Shown: positions 9,349-18,546 of the stretch, piece by piece
How the letters are laid out: each line of letters opens with the position of its first letter
Numbering within the stretch: the first letter of the stretch is position 1
Assembly: GCF_003990915.1 (NCBI RefSeq)
Contig: NZ_BHXQ01000004.1
Span: forward strand, 186,001-250,000
DNA from: Chryseotalea sanaruensis
Lineage (GTDB): Bacteria > Bacteroidota > Bacteroidia > Cytophagales > Cyclobacteriaceae
Length of the DNA stretch: 64,000 nt
Direction of reading: 5' to 3'
Translations under genes and position numbers: made by a program
The notes under the pieces: model-generated
The model's database searches: none
What the model was told of the DNA's origin: nothing
The model's input: the letters and a program-made list of their open reading frames with translations, nothing else

Positions 9349-10271
9349 GCAGGGGTGGTGTTTGAAACTTGTTTCTTAAAAATATATAAAAGCGCAAAGC
9401 TAATCATGGCAGCGCCTGCCACAACGGGCCATGGTGCTGATTCTGTACTATTCATATCTAATTCGCTTACCTTTTGTTGGTAGAGATAGAGCATTAATAC
9501 AGAGAACCCGTTGTTAACAAAGTGGGCAAGTATAGCAACCCACAAATTTCCAGACCAATAGTATAAATAACCGAACAACCCACCCAACAGCATGCGTGGG
9601 ACAAAGCCATAAAACTGCATGTGCATGGCGCTGAAAAGAATGGCAGTGATCCAAATGGCTGCATGAATGTTTCCAGTATGCTTATTCAATTGTGGCTGAA
9701 GCAATCCCCTGAAAACCAATTCTTCTCCAAAGGCAGGGAGTACAGCGATGACAAATAGCGCCAGTATTAATTCGCCTCTATTAGAAAAGGTTGTTAAAAA
9801 GCTTGTTACTTCTCCGGCATATTCCTCGCGTGTCTTGGCCCATTCCTCAAAACCTTTCATAAATTCAGGAAATGTCAGGTTGGCATTCCATTCAATAAAA
9901 GGAGAGTTGACCAACATGAAGGAAATAGTGGAAAAAGCTACTATCAAATAGGCAGTGAGTTGTGTATTCGGCACACTCATTAATTTTATTAGCGGTTGTC
10001 GCTTGGCGACAACTAATAAAGCAGGAACGATAATAAGGCCAAACAATGTAGAGCACCCCTGAACAATATAGAAGGGAATTTTAACCCCTGGATTGCTGAT
10101 GGGGTCGCTGAGGGCCGACATAAAATCCATAATACTACCCTCGTAAAAAGGTAGGGCGATCAGAATACCAATCAGCGGACCAACAACAATAAAGCCTGCT
10201 AAAACCGCCACGAGGACTAATAGTATGTTAATTTCAATAATTGGCTGTGTTGAGCCGGAACTTCTCTCCAT
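9345..10271 (-). CDS. CPBP family intramembrane metalloprotease
   Basis: 308 residues from the ATG at 10271; a TTG two codons upstream is also open. A multi-pass membrane protein of the CPBP (Abi/Rce1-like) family. Motif 1 is GEELVFRG (Glu183-Glu184, Arg188), motif 2 is the histidine in FSAMHMQFYG (His217), and motif 3 is LAHFVNN (His250, Asn254); these residues form the metal and catalytic site in Rce1-type proteases, so the enzyme looks active. Substrate is unknown. It forms a two-gene unit with cdsA (4-base overlap), which suggests a role tied to membrane biogenesis, though this is only context. It diverges from dusB. Confidence 0.9.
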   Translation of the reverse strand: MERSSGSTQPIIEINILLVLVAVLAGFIVVGPLIGILIALPFYEGSIMDFMSALSDPISNPGVKIPFYIVQGCSTLFGLIIVPALLVVAKRQPLIKLMSVPNTQLTAYLIVAFSTISFMLVNSPFIEWNANLTFPEFMKGFEEWAKTREEYAGEVTSFLTTFSNRGELILALFVIAVLPAFGEELVFRGLLQPQLNKHTGNIHAAIWITAILFSAMHMQFYGFVPRMLLGGLFGYLYYWSGNLWVAILAHFVNNGFSVLMLYLYQQKVSELDMNSTESAPWPVVAGAAMISFALLYIFKKQVSNTTPA

Positions 10272-10286
10272 CCACAAAGGTTTTCG

Positions 10287-10294
10287 TAAATTTG
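10287..10294 (+). promoter_or_regulatory. Candidate dusB -7 element
   Basis: TAAATTTG followed by CGCAC fits TAnnTTTG. It lies 49 bases before the dusB start in the short divergent gap to the CPBP gene. There is no TTTG at the -33 position. Confidence 0.4.
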
Positions 10295-10343
10295 CGCACT
10301 AATATAGGTAATAAGACCAGACAGGTCTGTTTTCAAATTTAGA

Positions 10344-11345
10344 ATGGTAAAAATCGGAAACATAGAAATAGCAGAATTTCCCTTGTTGCTAGCACCCATG
10401 GAGGATGTGAGTGATCCGCCTTTCCGTGCTGTTTGTAAGCAGAATGGTGCCGATTTAATGTACACCGAATTTATTTCTTCTGAAGGCCTCATTCGTGATG
10501 CCGCCAAGAGCCGCCAGAAACTCGATATTTTTGAATATGAACGCCCTATTGGCATCCAACTTTTTGGTGGTAATGTAGACAGCATGCGAGAGGCAGCCGA
10601 AATAGCAACTGCTGCACGACCGGATCTGATCGATATTAATTACGGATGTCCTGTAAAAGCAGTTGCCTGTAAAGGAGCAGGTGCGGCTTTGCTGCAAGAC
10701 ATTCCAAAAATGGTGAGAATGACAGAGGAGGTAGTGAAGAGTACTCACTTGCCGGTGACTGTTAAAACACGTTTGGGATGGGATGAGCAAACCAAAAATA
10801 TTGTAGAAGTTGCCGAACGTCTTCAGGATATTGGCATAAAGGCGTTAAGTATTCATGGTCGTACCAGGGTACAAATGTATAAAGGCTCAGCAGACTGGAC
10901 ACTAATCGCTAAAGTCAAGGAGAATCCACGCATGCATATCCCCATCTTTGGTAACGGAGACATTGATACACCGCAAAAAGCTTTAGAGTATAAAAACCGA
11001 TATGGAGTAGATGGTCTGATGATTGGTCGCGCTTCTATTGGTTACCCCTGGATTTTTAATGAGATCAAACATTTCCTGGCAACAGGTGAAATGCTGATTG
11101 CACCTGATTTAAATGAGCGTGTTAAAGTAGCCAAGCAACACCTGGATTTTTCCATCCGCTGGAAGGGACCAAAACTTGGTGTCTTTGAGATGCGCAGACA
11201 CTACACCAACTATTTTAAGGGAATGCAAGACATCAAGCCTTACAGAACCCGTTTGGTTGAAGCTCCCACAGCAGAAGCAGTTCATGAAATATTAGATGAG
11301 TTGGTTAACGCAGTTGAGTTTAGTACTTCCTTGTCTGTTTTGTAA
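10344..11345 (+). CDS. dusB: tRNA-dihydrouridine synthase (DusB-like)
   Basis: 333 residues. FMN-dependent enzyme that reduces uridines in tRNA to dihydrouridine, using NAD(P)H. The TIM-barrel start LLLAPMEDVSDPPFR matches the flavin-binding strand of Dus enzymes; the active-site loop DINYGCPVKAV carries the catalytic Cys (residue 103 or so), followed by the GAGAALLQD segment. The phosphate-binding strands VKTRLGW, LSIHGRTRVQMY, FGNGDI and GLMIGRAS are all present. It is closest in pattern to the DusB group. It stands alone between the CPBP gene (divergent) and the EamA gene (same strand, 114 bases on). Confidence 0.94.
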   Translation: MVKIGNIEIAEFPLLLAPMEDVSDPPFRAVCKQNGADLMYTEFISSEGLIRDAAKSRQKLDIFEYERPIGIQLFGGNVDSMREAAEIATAARPDLIDINYGCPVKAVACKGAGAALLQDIPKMVRMTEEVVKSTHLPVTVKTRLGWDEQTKNIVEVAERLQDIGIKALSIHGRTRVQMYKGSADWTLIAKVKENPRMHIPIFGNGDIDTPQKALEYKNRYGVDGLMIGRASIGYPWIFNEIKHFLATGEMLIAPDLNERVKVAKQHLDFSIRWKGPKLGVFEMRRHYTNYFKGMQDIKPYRTRLVEAPTAEAVHEILDELVNAVEFSTSLSVL

Positions 11346-11459
11346 CCTATTCATATAAAACAAGAATTTTAGCAAAATTCCGGTTTGAAATAGCAAAAGC
11401 TTTCTCAATCTTTACAACTGTTCATTCGCATAGCCGTTAGGTATGAACGAAAGCCGATT

Positions 11460-12338
11460 ATGTCAGAAACCCCTCGCTCAACAGCTATCTTCTTACTAAT
11501 TTTCCTGGCACTTATTTGGGGCACATCATTTATCCTCATCAAACAAGGACTAAAAGTTTTTGCACCTGATGAAGTTGGTGCTTTGCGTGTAACAGCGGCA
11601 GCTTTATTTCTACTTCCCGCAGCACTAATCCGATTTAAAGAGCTCACCCGCGATCACTATTGGAAACTATTGCTATCTGGTTTGATGGGTATTTTTATCC
11701 CTGCTTTTCTATTCGCCACAGCGCAAACCAACATGGAGAGCTCAGTTGCAGGCATACTCAATACGCTTACACCTATCTTCACTTTACTTATTGGCGCTTT
11801 CATCTTTAAACAAAAATTCAAGAACCTCGCCATTGTCGGTATAATATTAGGATTTTTAGGAGGTGTAGTATTGATGTTTGCCAGAACAGGTGGGGAAATT
11901 GGGAGCTTGAATGTATATGCCTTGTTGATCTTAATAGCCTGTATTTTTTACGGAGCTAATCTCAATTTCATTAAATATAAAATAACCGATCTTAAAGCAC
12001 TCACCATCACTAGCGGTTCCTTGCTAATGATTGGCCCTTTGGCAATAGTTTATTTATTTGGTCTCTCTGACTTCACAATCAAATTGCAAACGATTGATGG
12101 TGCCTGGAGAGCAGCAGGCTTCATTGTGTTGCTAGGCATTATGAGCACGGCCATCGCTACTTTTTTATTCAACCGTTTGGTGAAAATAAGCACACCTATC
12201 TTTGCAAGCTCAGTTACTTACATCATGCCTATTGTGGCAGTAGGCTGGGGATTATTTGATGGCGAAGCACTAGGCATTGGTCATTTTATTGGTATGACGG
12301 CTATAACTATGGGTGTTTATCTGGCCAATCGTAAGTAG
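11460..12338 (+). CDS. EamA/DMT family transporter
   Basis: 292 residues with ten hydrophobic segments in two halves of five, the layout of EamA-type drug/metabolite transporters. Family features are LALIWGTSFILIKQGLKVFAP in the first helix pair, RFKELT, the second-half repeat VYALLILIACIFYG, and the closing AVGWGLFDGEALGIGHFIGM. No substrate can be read from the sequence; relatives export amino acids, nucleosides or other metabolites. The N-terminus MSETPRSTAIF is short and compatible with an inner-membrane protein. It is followed by the repeat cluster before purH and seems to be a single gene. Confidence 0.9.
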   Translation: MSETPRSTAIFLLIFLALIWGTSFILIKQGLKVFAPDEVGALRVTAAALFLLPAALIRFKELTRDHYWKLLLSGLMGIFIPAFLFATAQTNMESSVAGILNTLTPIFTLLIGAFIFKQKFKNLAIVGIILGFLGGVVLMFARTGGEIGSLNVYALLILIACIFYGANLNFIKYKITDLKALTITSGSLLMIGPLAIVYLFGLSDFTIKLQTIDGAWRAAGFIVLLGIMSTAIATFLFNRLVKISTPIFASSVTYIMPIVAVGWGLFDGEALGIGHFIGMTAITMGVYLANRK

Positions 12339-12339
12339 A

Positions 12340-12590
12340 TCAGGATTTTATTGATTGGAGGATTTTCAGGATTTTATTCCAGCCTATGTTGGCATGGATA
12401 GCACCTAGCCAAATCCTGCCCATCCTTTAATTCTGTAAATTTTGATGCGCCCTGCACAAACCTCCATCTTGCCAATCCTTAAATCCTGTCTATCCTGATG
12501 CGCGAAGCGCACAAATCAATCTTGCTAATCTTAAAATCCTGTAAATCCTGATAAGCTATGCGCATTAATCAAATCCTGATTAGCTTTGCG
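12340..12590. repeat. AATCCTG repeat cluster before purH
   Basis: About three degenerate direct copies of a unit of some 55-70 bases can be aligned (about 12404-12473, 12474-12525, 12526-12579). Each has AATCCT(T)AA, ATCCTGT, ATCCTGAT(G/A) and a GCGC element; copy 2 has the small palindrome GCGCGAAGCGC. At the left end (12340-12380) the same words occur inverted (CAGGATTTTA), so arms of opposite direction face each other and could fold. The cluster is non-coding and contains the purH promoter at its right end. Confidence 0.7.
12581..12588 (+). promoter_or_regulatory. purH -7 element inside the repeat
   Basis: TAGCTTTG followed by CGACA matches TAnnTTTG and lies 17 bases before the chosen purH start at 12606. 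Transcription would start near 12595, which rules out the longer ORF start at 12558. No perfect TTTG is at -33. Confidence 0.5.
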
Positions 12591-12605
12591 ACAAATTTCC
12601 CGCCT

Positions 12606-14129
12606 ATGAATCGCAAAATTACCCGTGCTCTTATCTCTGTATTTTATAAGGACAACCTTGAACCAATCATTCATGAGTTAGCTAAAAATAATGTTGAGTT
12701 TGTTTCAACAGGGGGTACACAGGAGTTTATCGAGAAATTGGGATACAAAGTAACAGCTGTTGAGACACTGACTGGCTATCCCTCCATTTTTGGAGGACGT
12801 GTTAAAACCTTGCACCCTGCAGTTTTCGGAGGCATTCTCTATCGGAGAGACCATGCAGGCGATGTCGCTCAGGCTAAAGAGCACCACATTGGGCCTTTAG
12901 ATCTTGTTATTGTTGACCTTTATCCTTTTGAGGAGACTGTAGCTAGTGGAGCAACTGAGGACGATATCATTGAAAAGATTGACATCGGAGGTATTTCTCT
13001 GATTCGTGCCGGTGCAAAAAATTTCAACGACACATTAATCGTTTCTTCGCGCGAGCAATATGCCGGATTGCTCACAGTGTTACAACAAAGTAATTGTGCA
13101 CCGTCTCTTTTGGACCGCAAACGCTTCGCGGCCATGGCTTTCGATGTCACTTCTCATTACGATGCTGCAATTTTCGAATACTTCAATAACGAGCAGCAAT
13201 TACCGGGCTTTAAGAAAAGTATAAGACAAGGACGAACACTGCGTTATGGAGAAAATCCACATCAACAAGGAGCTTTCTATGGCGATTTAGATGCCATGTT
13301 TGAACAATTGAACGGTAAAGAATTATCGTACAATAACCTGGTAGATGTTGATGCTGCCGTAAATCTGGTGCAAGAATTTGATGGGGAGAAAGCTTTTGTC
13401 ATCATTAAGCATACCAATGCCTGTGGTGTGGCAACTGCGCCAACGGTTAAAGATGCCTACCTTAAAGCCTATCAGGCAGATACAACTTCCGCCTTTGGTG
13501 GTGTGTTAGCAACCAATACTACTATTGATCTGGCAGCAGCTGAAGAAATCAATAAGCTCTTTTTTGAAATTTTGATCGCCCCCGCATATTCAGCGGAAGC
13601 ACTCGAGCTTTTGAAATCGAAGAAGAACCGTATGTTGTTGCTCCAGAAAACCAAGTTGCAAGGAACTAAGCAGTTTAAAACCTTACTGAACGGAGTTATT
13701 GCTCAAGATTTAGATCTAAAAACAGACGCTGAGTCAGATTTGAAAGTTGTGACCGAGCGAGCACCTTCAACGCCAGAAATAAAAGCGCTCCTTTTTGCCA
13801 GCAAAGTGGCAAAACATACTAAGTCGAACACCATTGTGCTTGCTGTAGATGGTCAGTTGCTGGCAAGTGGCGTAGGTCAGACATCGCGCGTTGACGCCCT
13901 GAAGCAAGCCCTGGACAAAGCGAAAGCCTTTAATTTTGATGTGAAAGGTTCTGTTATGGCTTCGGACGCTTTCTTCCCCTTTGCAGATTGTGTAGAGATT
14001 GCCCAACAACACGGCATCACTGCTGTCATTCAACCAGGAGGTTCTGTGCGTGATCAAGATTCCATCAACTTCTGCAACCGCCACCAGATGGCAATGGTGT
14101 TTACAGGCATCAGACACTTTAAGCACTAA
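12606..14129 (+). CDS. purH: Bifunctional AICAR transformylase / IMP cyclohydrolase
   Basis: 507 residues from the ATG at 12606. An upstream in-frame ATG at 12558 is rejected because it falls in the repeat cluster and upstream of the -7 element. The enzyme makes the last two steps of de novo purine synthesis, formyl transfer to AICAR and ring closure to IMP. The N-terminal MGS-like cyclohydrolase domain shows STGGTQEFI, TGYPSIFGGRVKTLHP and GGISLIRAGAKN. The C-terminal transformylase domain starts with LRYGENPHQ and carries KHTNACGVA with the catalytic Lys-His, then SAFGGV and the end SDAFFPFADCVE and IQPGGSVRD. Complete. It precedes the mre cluster in the same direction. Confidence 0.98.
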   Translation: MNRKITRALISVFYKDNLEPIIHELAKNNVEFVSTGGTQEFIEKLGYKVTAVETLTGYPSIFGGRVKTLHPAVFGGILYRRDHAGDVAQAKEHHIGPLDLVIVDLYPFEETVASGATEDDIIEKIDIGGISLIRAGAKNFNDTLIVSSREQYAGLLTVLQQSNCAPSLLDRKRFAAMAFDVTSHYDAAIFEYFNNEQQLPGFKKSIRQGRTLRYGENPHQQGAFYGDLDAMFEQLNGKELSYNNLVDVDAAVNLVQEFDGEKAFVIIKHTNACGVATAPTVKDAYLKAYQADTTSAFGGVLATNTTIDLAAAEEINKLFFEILIAPAYSAEALELLKSKKNRMLLLQKTKLQGTKQFKTLLNGVIAQDLDLKTDAESDLKVVTERAPSTPEIKALLFASKVAKHTKSNTIVLAVDGQLLASGVGQTSRVDALKQALDKAKAFNFDVKGSVMASDAFFPFADCVEIAQQHGITAVIQPGGSVRDQDSINFCNRHQMAMVFTGIRHFKH

Positions 14130-14274
14130 GGGTTAAGGTACGCTCACTGAAAGAGAGACCTTAGCTTTCTGTTATTTCTAATATTAACTTACGTGATAAA
14201 GAACTTTCGAATTATATTTTGGTAAATTTCGGATAGCTGTTTCTTTTGCATAATTATTAATACATCATTACTAC

Positions 14275-15300
14275 ATGGCACTTTTTGATTTCTTCACCAG
14301 TGATATAGCCATTGACTTAGGCACTGCCAATACACTGATTATCTACAAAGACAAAATCGTTGTCGATGAACCATCGATTATAGCGATGGACAAGCGCACC
14401 CAGAAAGTGCTGGCCATTGGAAGAGAGGCGATGCAGATGCATGAGAAGACCCACGATCATATTAAAACTACTCGTCCACTAAAAGAAGGCGTAATTGCCG
14501 ATTTCCAGGCGGCAGAGATGATGATTCGCGGTCTGATTAAAATGATTGATACGGGTAAACGTATTTTTCCACCTTCATACCGTATGGTTATCTGTATTCC
14601 TTCCGGAATCACTGAAGTTGAGAAACGGGCTGTTCGCGACTCTGCTGAACATGCTGGGGCAAAAGAAGTGTACATGATTTATGAACCCATTGCTGCGGCC
14701 ATCGGTGTGGGTATTGATATTGAACAACCCCTTGGAAATATGATTGTAGATATTGGTGGAGGCACCACTGATATTGCCGTAATTGCGCTTTCAGGCATTG
14801 TTTGCGACCAGTCCATCCGCGTAGCGGGTGATACTTTTAACAGAGATATTCTTGACTACATGAGACGCCAGCACAATTTGTTGATTGGTGAACGTTCTGC
14901 TGAACGTGTAAAGATTGAGGTAGGATCGGCTTTAACTGAACTGGATGACGGACCAGATGATTATGAAATCCGTGGTCGTGACTTAATGACCGGTATTCCA
15001 AAAACTATTAAAGTTTCATATTCTGAAATTGCTTTCGCCTTAGACAAGTCTGTATCTAAATTAGAAGAGGCAGTGTTGAAAGCGTTGGAAACGGCACCAC
15101 CAGAATTGTCAGCAGATATTTACGAGCGAGGCATCTACTTAACTGGTGGAGGAGCACTGCTGAGAGGTCTTGACAAACGTTTGGCCCTGAAGACGAAACT
15201 CCCCATTCACATTGCAGACGATCCTTTGCGTGCTGTTGTTAGAGGCACTGGTGCTGCACTTAAGAATTTACACCATTTCCGTACTGTATTGATGAGTTGA
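14275..15300 (+). CDS. mreB: Rod-shape actin MreB
   Basis: 341 residues, the usual length. Actin-like ATPase that forms membrane-bound filaments and guides the elongasome for lateral wall synthesis. Visible are phosphate 1 (IAIDLGTANTLI), connect 1, phosphate 2 (IVDIGGGTTDIAVI) and the adenosine loop (YLTGGGALLRGLDK). The N-terminal LFDFFTSD is the short hydrophobic segment that touches the membrane. First gene of the mreB-mreC-mreD-mrdA-rodA cluster; the 145-base gap from purH suggests its own promoter, though no clear TAnnTTTG was found. Confidence 0.98.
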   Translation: MALFDFFTSDIAIDLGTANTLIIYKDKIVVDEPSIIAMDKRTQKVLAIGREAMQMHEKTHDHIKTTRPLKEGVIADFQAAEMMIRGLIKMIDTGKRIFPPSYRMVICIPSGITEVEKRAVRDSAEHAGAKEVYMIYEPIAAAIGVGIDIEQPLGNMIVDIGGGTTDIAVIALSGIVCDQSIRVAGDTFNRDILDYMRRQHNLLIGERSAERVKIEVGSALTELDDGPDDYEIRGRDLMTGIPKTIKVSYSEIAFALDKSVSKLEEAVLKALETAPPELSADIYERGIYLTGGGALLRGLDKRLALKTKLPIHIADDPLRAVVRGTGAALKNLHHFRTVLMS

Positions 15301-15390
15301 TTCCATTGTATACTGAAAGGCTATACATACATGAAACAATACCGCTTGGAAAAAGTAAAATGACAGATATAACAAAGTTAGCAAAGTAAT

Positions 15391-16224
15391 ATGGAAAGAC
15401 TTTTCCTTTTCATTTACCAATACCGTTCCTTTTTTACCTTTTTGGTTTTCCAGATTATCTGTGTGTGGCTGTTGGTACAAAACAACCAGTACCAAGGCGC
15501 TAAGTTTTTTAACTCAGCAAATGGTTTGGCTGCTACGATTAACAATACATCTCAAAACTTTAGGGACTTCTTATCGCTGCGCGAGACCAACCAAAGGCTA
15601 TCAGAAGAAAATGCATACTTAAAAAGAAAGCTAGAGCAACGAAATCAAAGCCTGTATACACTGAATGTCAGAGAAATTAATGATCCTGTATTAATTAATC
15701 GCTTTGATTTTTTAAGTGCCAGGGTTATCAACAACTCTGTGCATCAATTCAAAAATCACTTAACCCTTAATAAGGGCAAAAAGGATGGTATAACCCCTGG
15801 TATGGCTGTTATTAGTGCTGATGGAATTGTCGGTAAGGTAAAAGTAGTGTCTGATAATTTCAGTGTTGTTACTTCACTTTTAAATATTGACGTGTTAACC
15901 TCTGTTCAGTTAAAACGAACAAGTCATTTTGGCACGGTGCAATGGGATGGTGCCAACACTGAAAATGTAAACTTGTTATACGTACCACGCCATGTCCAGC
16001 CTCAAGTTGGCGACACAGTTGTAACCTCAGGTTATAATTCAATTTATCCGGACGGCTTAATGGTCGGTACTATCGACAAGGTTGATTTGAAAGACGAAGC
16101 ACTATTTTATGATTTACGCGTTAAACTTTCTCAGGATTTTAGAAAACTCAGCTACGTAGCAGTAGTGAAGAGTAACCTGAGGGAGGAGCAGGATGAATTA
16201 GAACAATTGATTGACGAAAAATGA
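15391..16224 (+). CDS. mreC: Rod-shape protein MreC
   Basis: 277 residues. One membrane helix near the N-terminus (FFTFLVFQIICVWLLV, about residues 14-29), then a short coiled coil (LRETNQRLSEENAYLKRKLE) and the periplasmic beta-barrel domain with GKKDGITPGMAVIS, GIVGKV, and PQVGDTVVTSGYNSIYPDGL, the MreC signature. It joins MreB and MreD inside to PBP2 outside. The stop overlaps the mreD start by ATGA, so translation is coupled. Ends with an acidic tail. Confidence 0.95.
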   Translation: MERLFLFIYQYRSFFTFLVFQIICVWLLVQNNQYQGAKFFNSANGLAATINNTSQNFRDFLSLRETNQRLSEENAYLKRKLEQRNQSLYTLNVREINDPVLINRFDFLSARVINNSVHQFKNHLTLNKGKKDGITPGMAVISADGIVGKVKVVSDNFSVVTSLLNIDVLTSVQLKRTSHFGTVQWDGANTENVNLLYVPRHVQPQVGDTVVTSGYNSIYPDGLMVGTIDKVDLKDEALFYDLRVKLSQDFRKLSYVAVVKSNLREEQDELEQLIDEK

Positions 16225-16721
16225 GTTTTAACATTATAAAGGTCATATCTTTTTTCTTTTTACTATTAGTGCAGGTATTGCTGTTTAAAAATGTGGTGCT
16301 CTTTCATACAGCATTTTGCTTTATCTATTTGCTTTATCTGCTAACATTTCCAGTGGAAACCAATCCCCTTATATTGATGGCGATTGCTTTCGCAATGGGG
16401 CTTGGTATTGATATCTTTTACGACAGTGTTGGCCTTCACGCCATGTCTTCAGTGTTTATGGTCTACCTGCGTGGCTATTGGTTGAACAGAATAACACCAC
16501 AGGGAGGGTATGACAGAAATTCAATGCCAACGCTAGCTGTGAACGGAGTTCAATGGTTTATTGTTTATGCTTTGCCATTAGTCTTTGTGCATCATCTTGT
16601 TTTATTTTTTGTTGAAGCAGGCGGTGCAATGTATTTCTGGTTTACTTTATTTAAGGTTGTGATGAGTACGCTTTTTACTTTAGCAGCGTTAGTAATAGCA
16701 CAATTACTTTTCTCGAGATAG
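16221..16721 (+). CDS. mreD: Rod-shape protein MreD
   Basis: 166 residues, five to six hydrophobic segments, few charges. The inner-membrane partner of MreC. The MreD-like pattern is a FP(V)ETNPLILMAIAFAMGLGID--DSVGLHAMSSVFMVYLR stretch, where the acidic residue and LHA are conserved. Sequence is weakly conserved in this family, so the call leans on size, topology and its place between mreC (4-base overlap) and mrdA (10-base gap). Confidence 0.9.
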   Translation: MSFNIIKVISFFFLLLVQVLLFKNVVLFHTAFCFIYLLYLLTFPVETNPLILMAIAFAMGLGIDIFYDSVGLHAMSSVFMVYLRGYWLNRITPQGGYDRNSMPTLAVNGVQWFIVYALPLVFVHHLVLFFVEAGGAMYFWFTLFKVVMSTLFTLAALVIAQLLFSR

Positions 16722-16731
16722 GAATGGAGAT

Positions 16732-18546
16732 ATGAACGAAGGCAGAAAAGATATTATTCAGGTTCTGGTCATACTGATCGCACTGGTATTTCTTATTAAG
16801 CTATTTGCCATTCAGGTACTGGACAATAAATACGAGAAACTGGCAGATAGTAATGCCATTCTTCGTCAGGTTGATTATCCGGTTCGGGGTTTAATTTACG
16901 ACCGCAACGGAAAGCTATTGGTGTATAACACACCTGAGTATGATTTACAGGTTATATATAAAGAGATAAAAAACCTGGACTCAGCGGAATTTTGCAAAGT
17001 TTTCAGACTTACACGAGAAGAGCTCCGAACAGCATTTAAAGAATTAAAAAAGAAAAAAGAGTATTCGCGAGTAAAGCTCACTACTTTCTTAACAAAACTA
17101 TCAAATGATGATTTTGCCCGCATTCAGGATCGTCTAGATGATTTTGATGGCTTCTACATTCAGGCTAGATCTACACGCTCTTACACTACGTCAGCATTTG
17201 CAAATGCCTTGGGCTATGTAAGCGAAATCAGTAAAAACCAGCTTGGCAAAGACAGTACAAGAGTTTACAAACAAGGAGACTATATTGGACAAAGTGGCAT
17301 TGAAGCGTACTACGAGAAATACTTAAGCGGTCAACGAGGCGTGCGTTATAAGATGCGCGATGTTGATGGAATTGATAAAGGCTCCTTTAAAGATGGAGAG
17401 CTTGATACTGTCTCGATTCCTGGTCAAAACCTAACAACAACAATAGATCTTGATCTTCAGTTGTATGGCGAGTTTTTGATGCAAGGAAAATCAGGAAGTA
17501 TTGTGGCCATTGAACCTGCAACGGGAGAAATATTGGCTTTTGTGTCAGGGCCATCTTACGACCCTAATATGTTATCAGGAAAATATTACAGTGCCAACTT
17601 TAAATTCATTAGCAGCGACACAAGCAAGCCCTTATTCAATCGTCCGCTCATGGCGCAATATCGGCCAGGCTCCATTTTTAAAATTGCACAAGCAATGGTG
17701 GCTTTGCAAGAAGGTGTTATTACCCCTGAAACTCGTGTGGTATGTAACCGTTCAATTATTAACTGCCATGGAGCACATTCCAATGAAGACCTACGCGGAG
17801 CCATTACCCACTCTTGCAATCCCTATTTCCATAATGTGCTTCGCAGAATGCTGAATAAAGGAAAAGTAAACGATCCTTTTGAAGATACACGTATTGGTTT
17901 AGATGAGTGGAGTAAACACATCAGAAGTTTTGGTTTTGGTTCTCCCCTAGGCATAGACCTTCCTAATGAAAAAAGCGGTTTGGTTCCAAATAGTAACTTC
18001 TATGATAGAGCTTACGGAGGTCGACCTTGGAAATTCTCAAATATTTATTCAATTGCAATTGGCGAAGGAGAAAATCTGGTAGTGCCATTGCAGATGGCAA
18101 ACTTTGCTGCAACAGTTGCTAATCGTGGCTACTTTTACACACCTCATTTAGTAAAATCAATAGGCGATGGCGGTAAGCCACTCCCGCAATATTTGGATAA
18201 ACATTATACAACCATAGACACATCCTATTTTATTGTTGCTGTAGATGCAATGCAAAACGTGGTACAGGGTGGTACAGGTCAGTACAGAGCAAGTCTAAAA
18301 GATATTATTGTCTGTGGTAAAACTGGAACAGTCGAGAATAACCCACCCATGGCTGATCACTCAGTATTTATTGCCTTTGCGCCAAGAGACAATCCGAAAA
18401 TTGCAGTATCTGTTTATGTTGAAGATGCAGGACAAGGTGCGCGTGCCGCAGCTTCTATTGCCAGTTTGATTATTGAAAAATATTTATTGGGTGCTACTCA
18501 ACGTAAGCACATTGAAGATTATGTTTTACGAGGTGATTTTTTATAA
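16732..18546 (+). CDS. mrdA: Penicillin-binding protein 2
   Basis: 604 residues. A class B transpeptidase that cross-links new glycan during elongation. One N-terminal membrane helix (residues about 8-26), the dimerisation region with RGLIYDRNGKLLVYN, then the transpeptidase domain with SIFK (catalytic Ser314, Lys317), SCN (Ser361, Asn363) and KTGT (Lys530). All three motifs are intact. It is followed with no gap by rodA, its glycosyltransferase partner. It shares the cluster with mreBCD, which matches the known elongasome. Confidence 0.97.
   Translation: MNEGRKDIIQVLVILIALVFLIKLFAIQVLDNKYEKLADSNAILRQVDYPVRGLIYDRNGKLLVYNTPEYDLQVIYKEIKNLDSAEFCKVFRLTREELRTAFKELKKKKEYSRVKLTTFLTKLSNDDFARIQDRLDDFDGFYIQARSTRSYTTSAFANALGYVSEISKNQLGKDSTRVYKQGDYIGQSGIEAYYEKYLSGQRGVRYKMRDVDGIDKGSFKDGELDTVSIPGQNLTTTIDLDLQLYGEFLMQGKSGSIVAIEPATGEILAFVSGPSYDPNMLSGKYYSANFKFISSDTSKPLFNRPLMAQYRPGSIFKIAQAMVALQEGVITPETRVVCNRSIINCHGAHSNEDLRGAITHSCNPYFHNVLRRMLNKGKVNDPFEDTRIGLDEWSKHIRSFGFGSPLGIDLPNEKSGLVPNSNFYDRAYGGRPWKFSNIYSIAIGEGENLVVPLQMANFAATVANRGYFYTPHLVKSIGDGGKPLPQYLDKHYTTIDTSYFIVAVDAMQNVVQGGTGQYRASLKDIIVCGKTGTVENNPPMADHSVFIAFAPRDNPKIAVSVYVEDAGQGARAAASIASLIIEKYLLGATQRKHIEDYVLRGDFL

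Noticed and set aside
11364..11380. GAATTTT-AGC-AAAATTC hairpin after dusB as terminator
   Set aside because: AT-only 7-pair stem with no T tract; too weak to support a terminator call.
12558..12605. 16-residue N-terminal extension of PurH
   Set aside because: It lies in a repeat cluster and before the likely transcription start; the ATG at 12606 gives the normal length and N-terminus.
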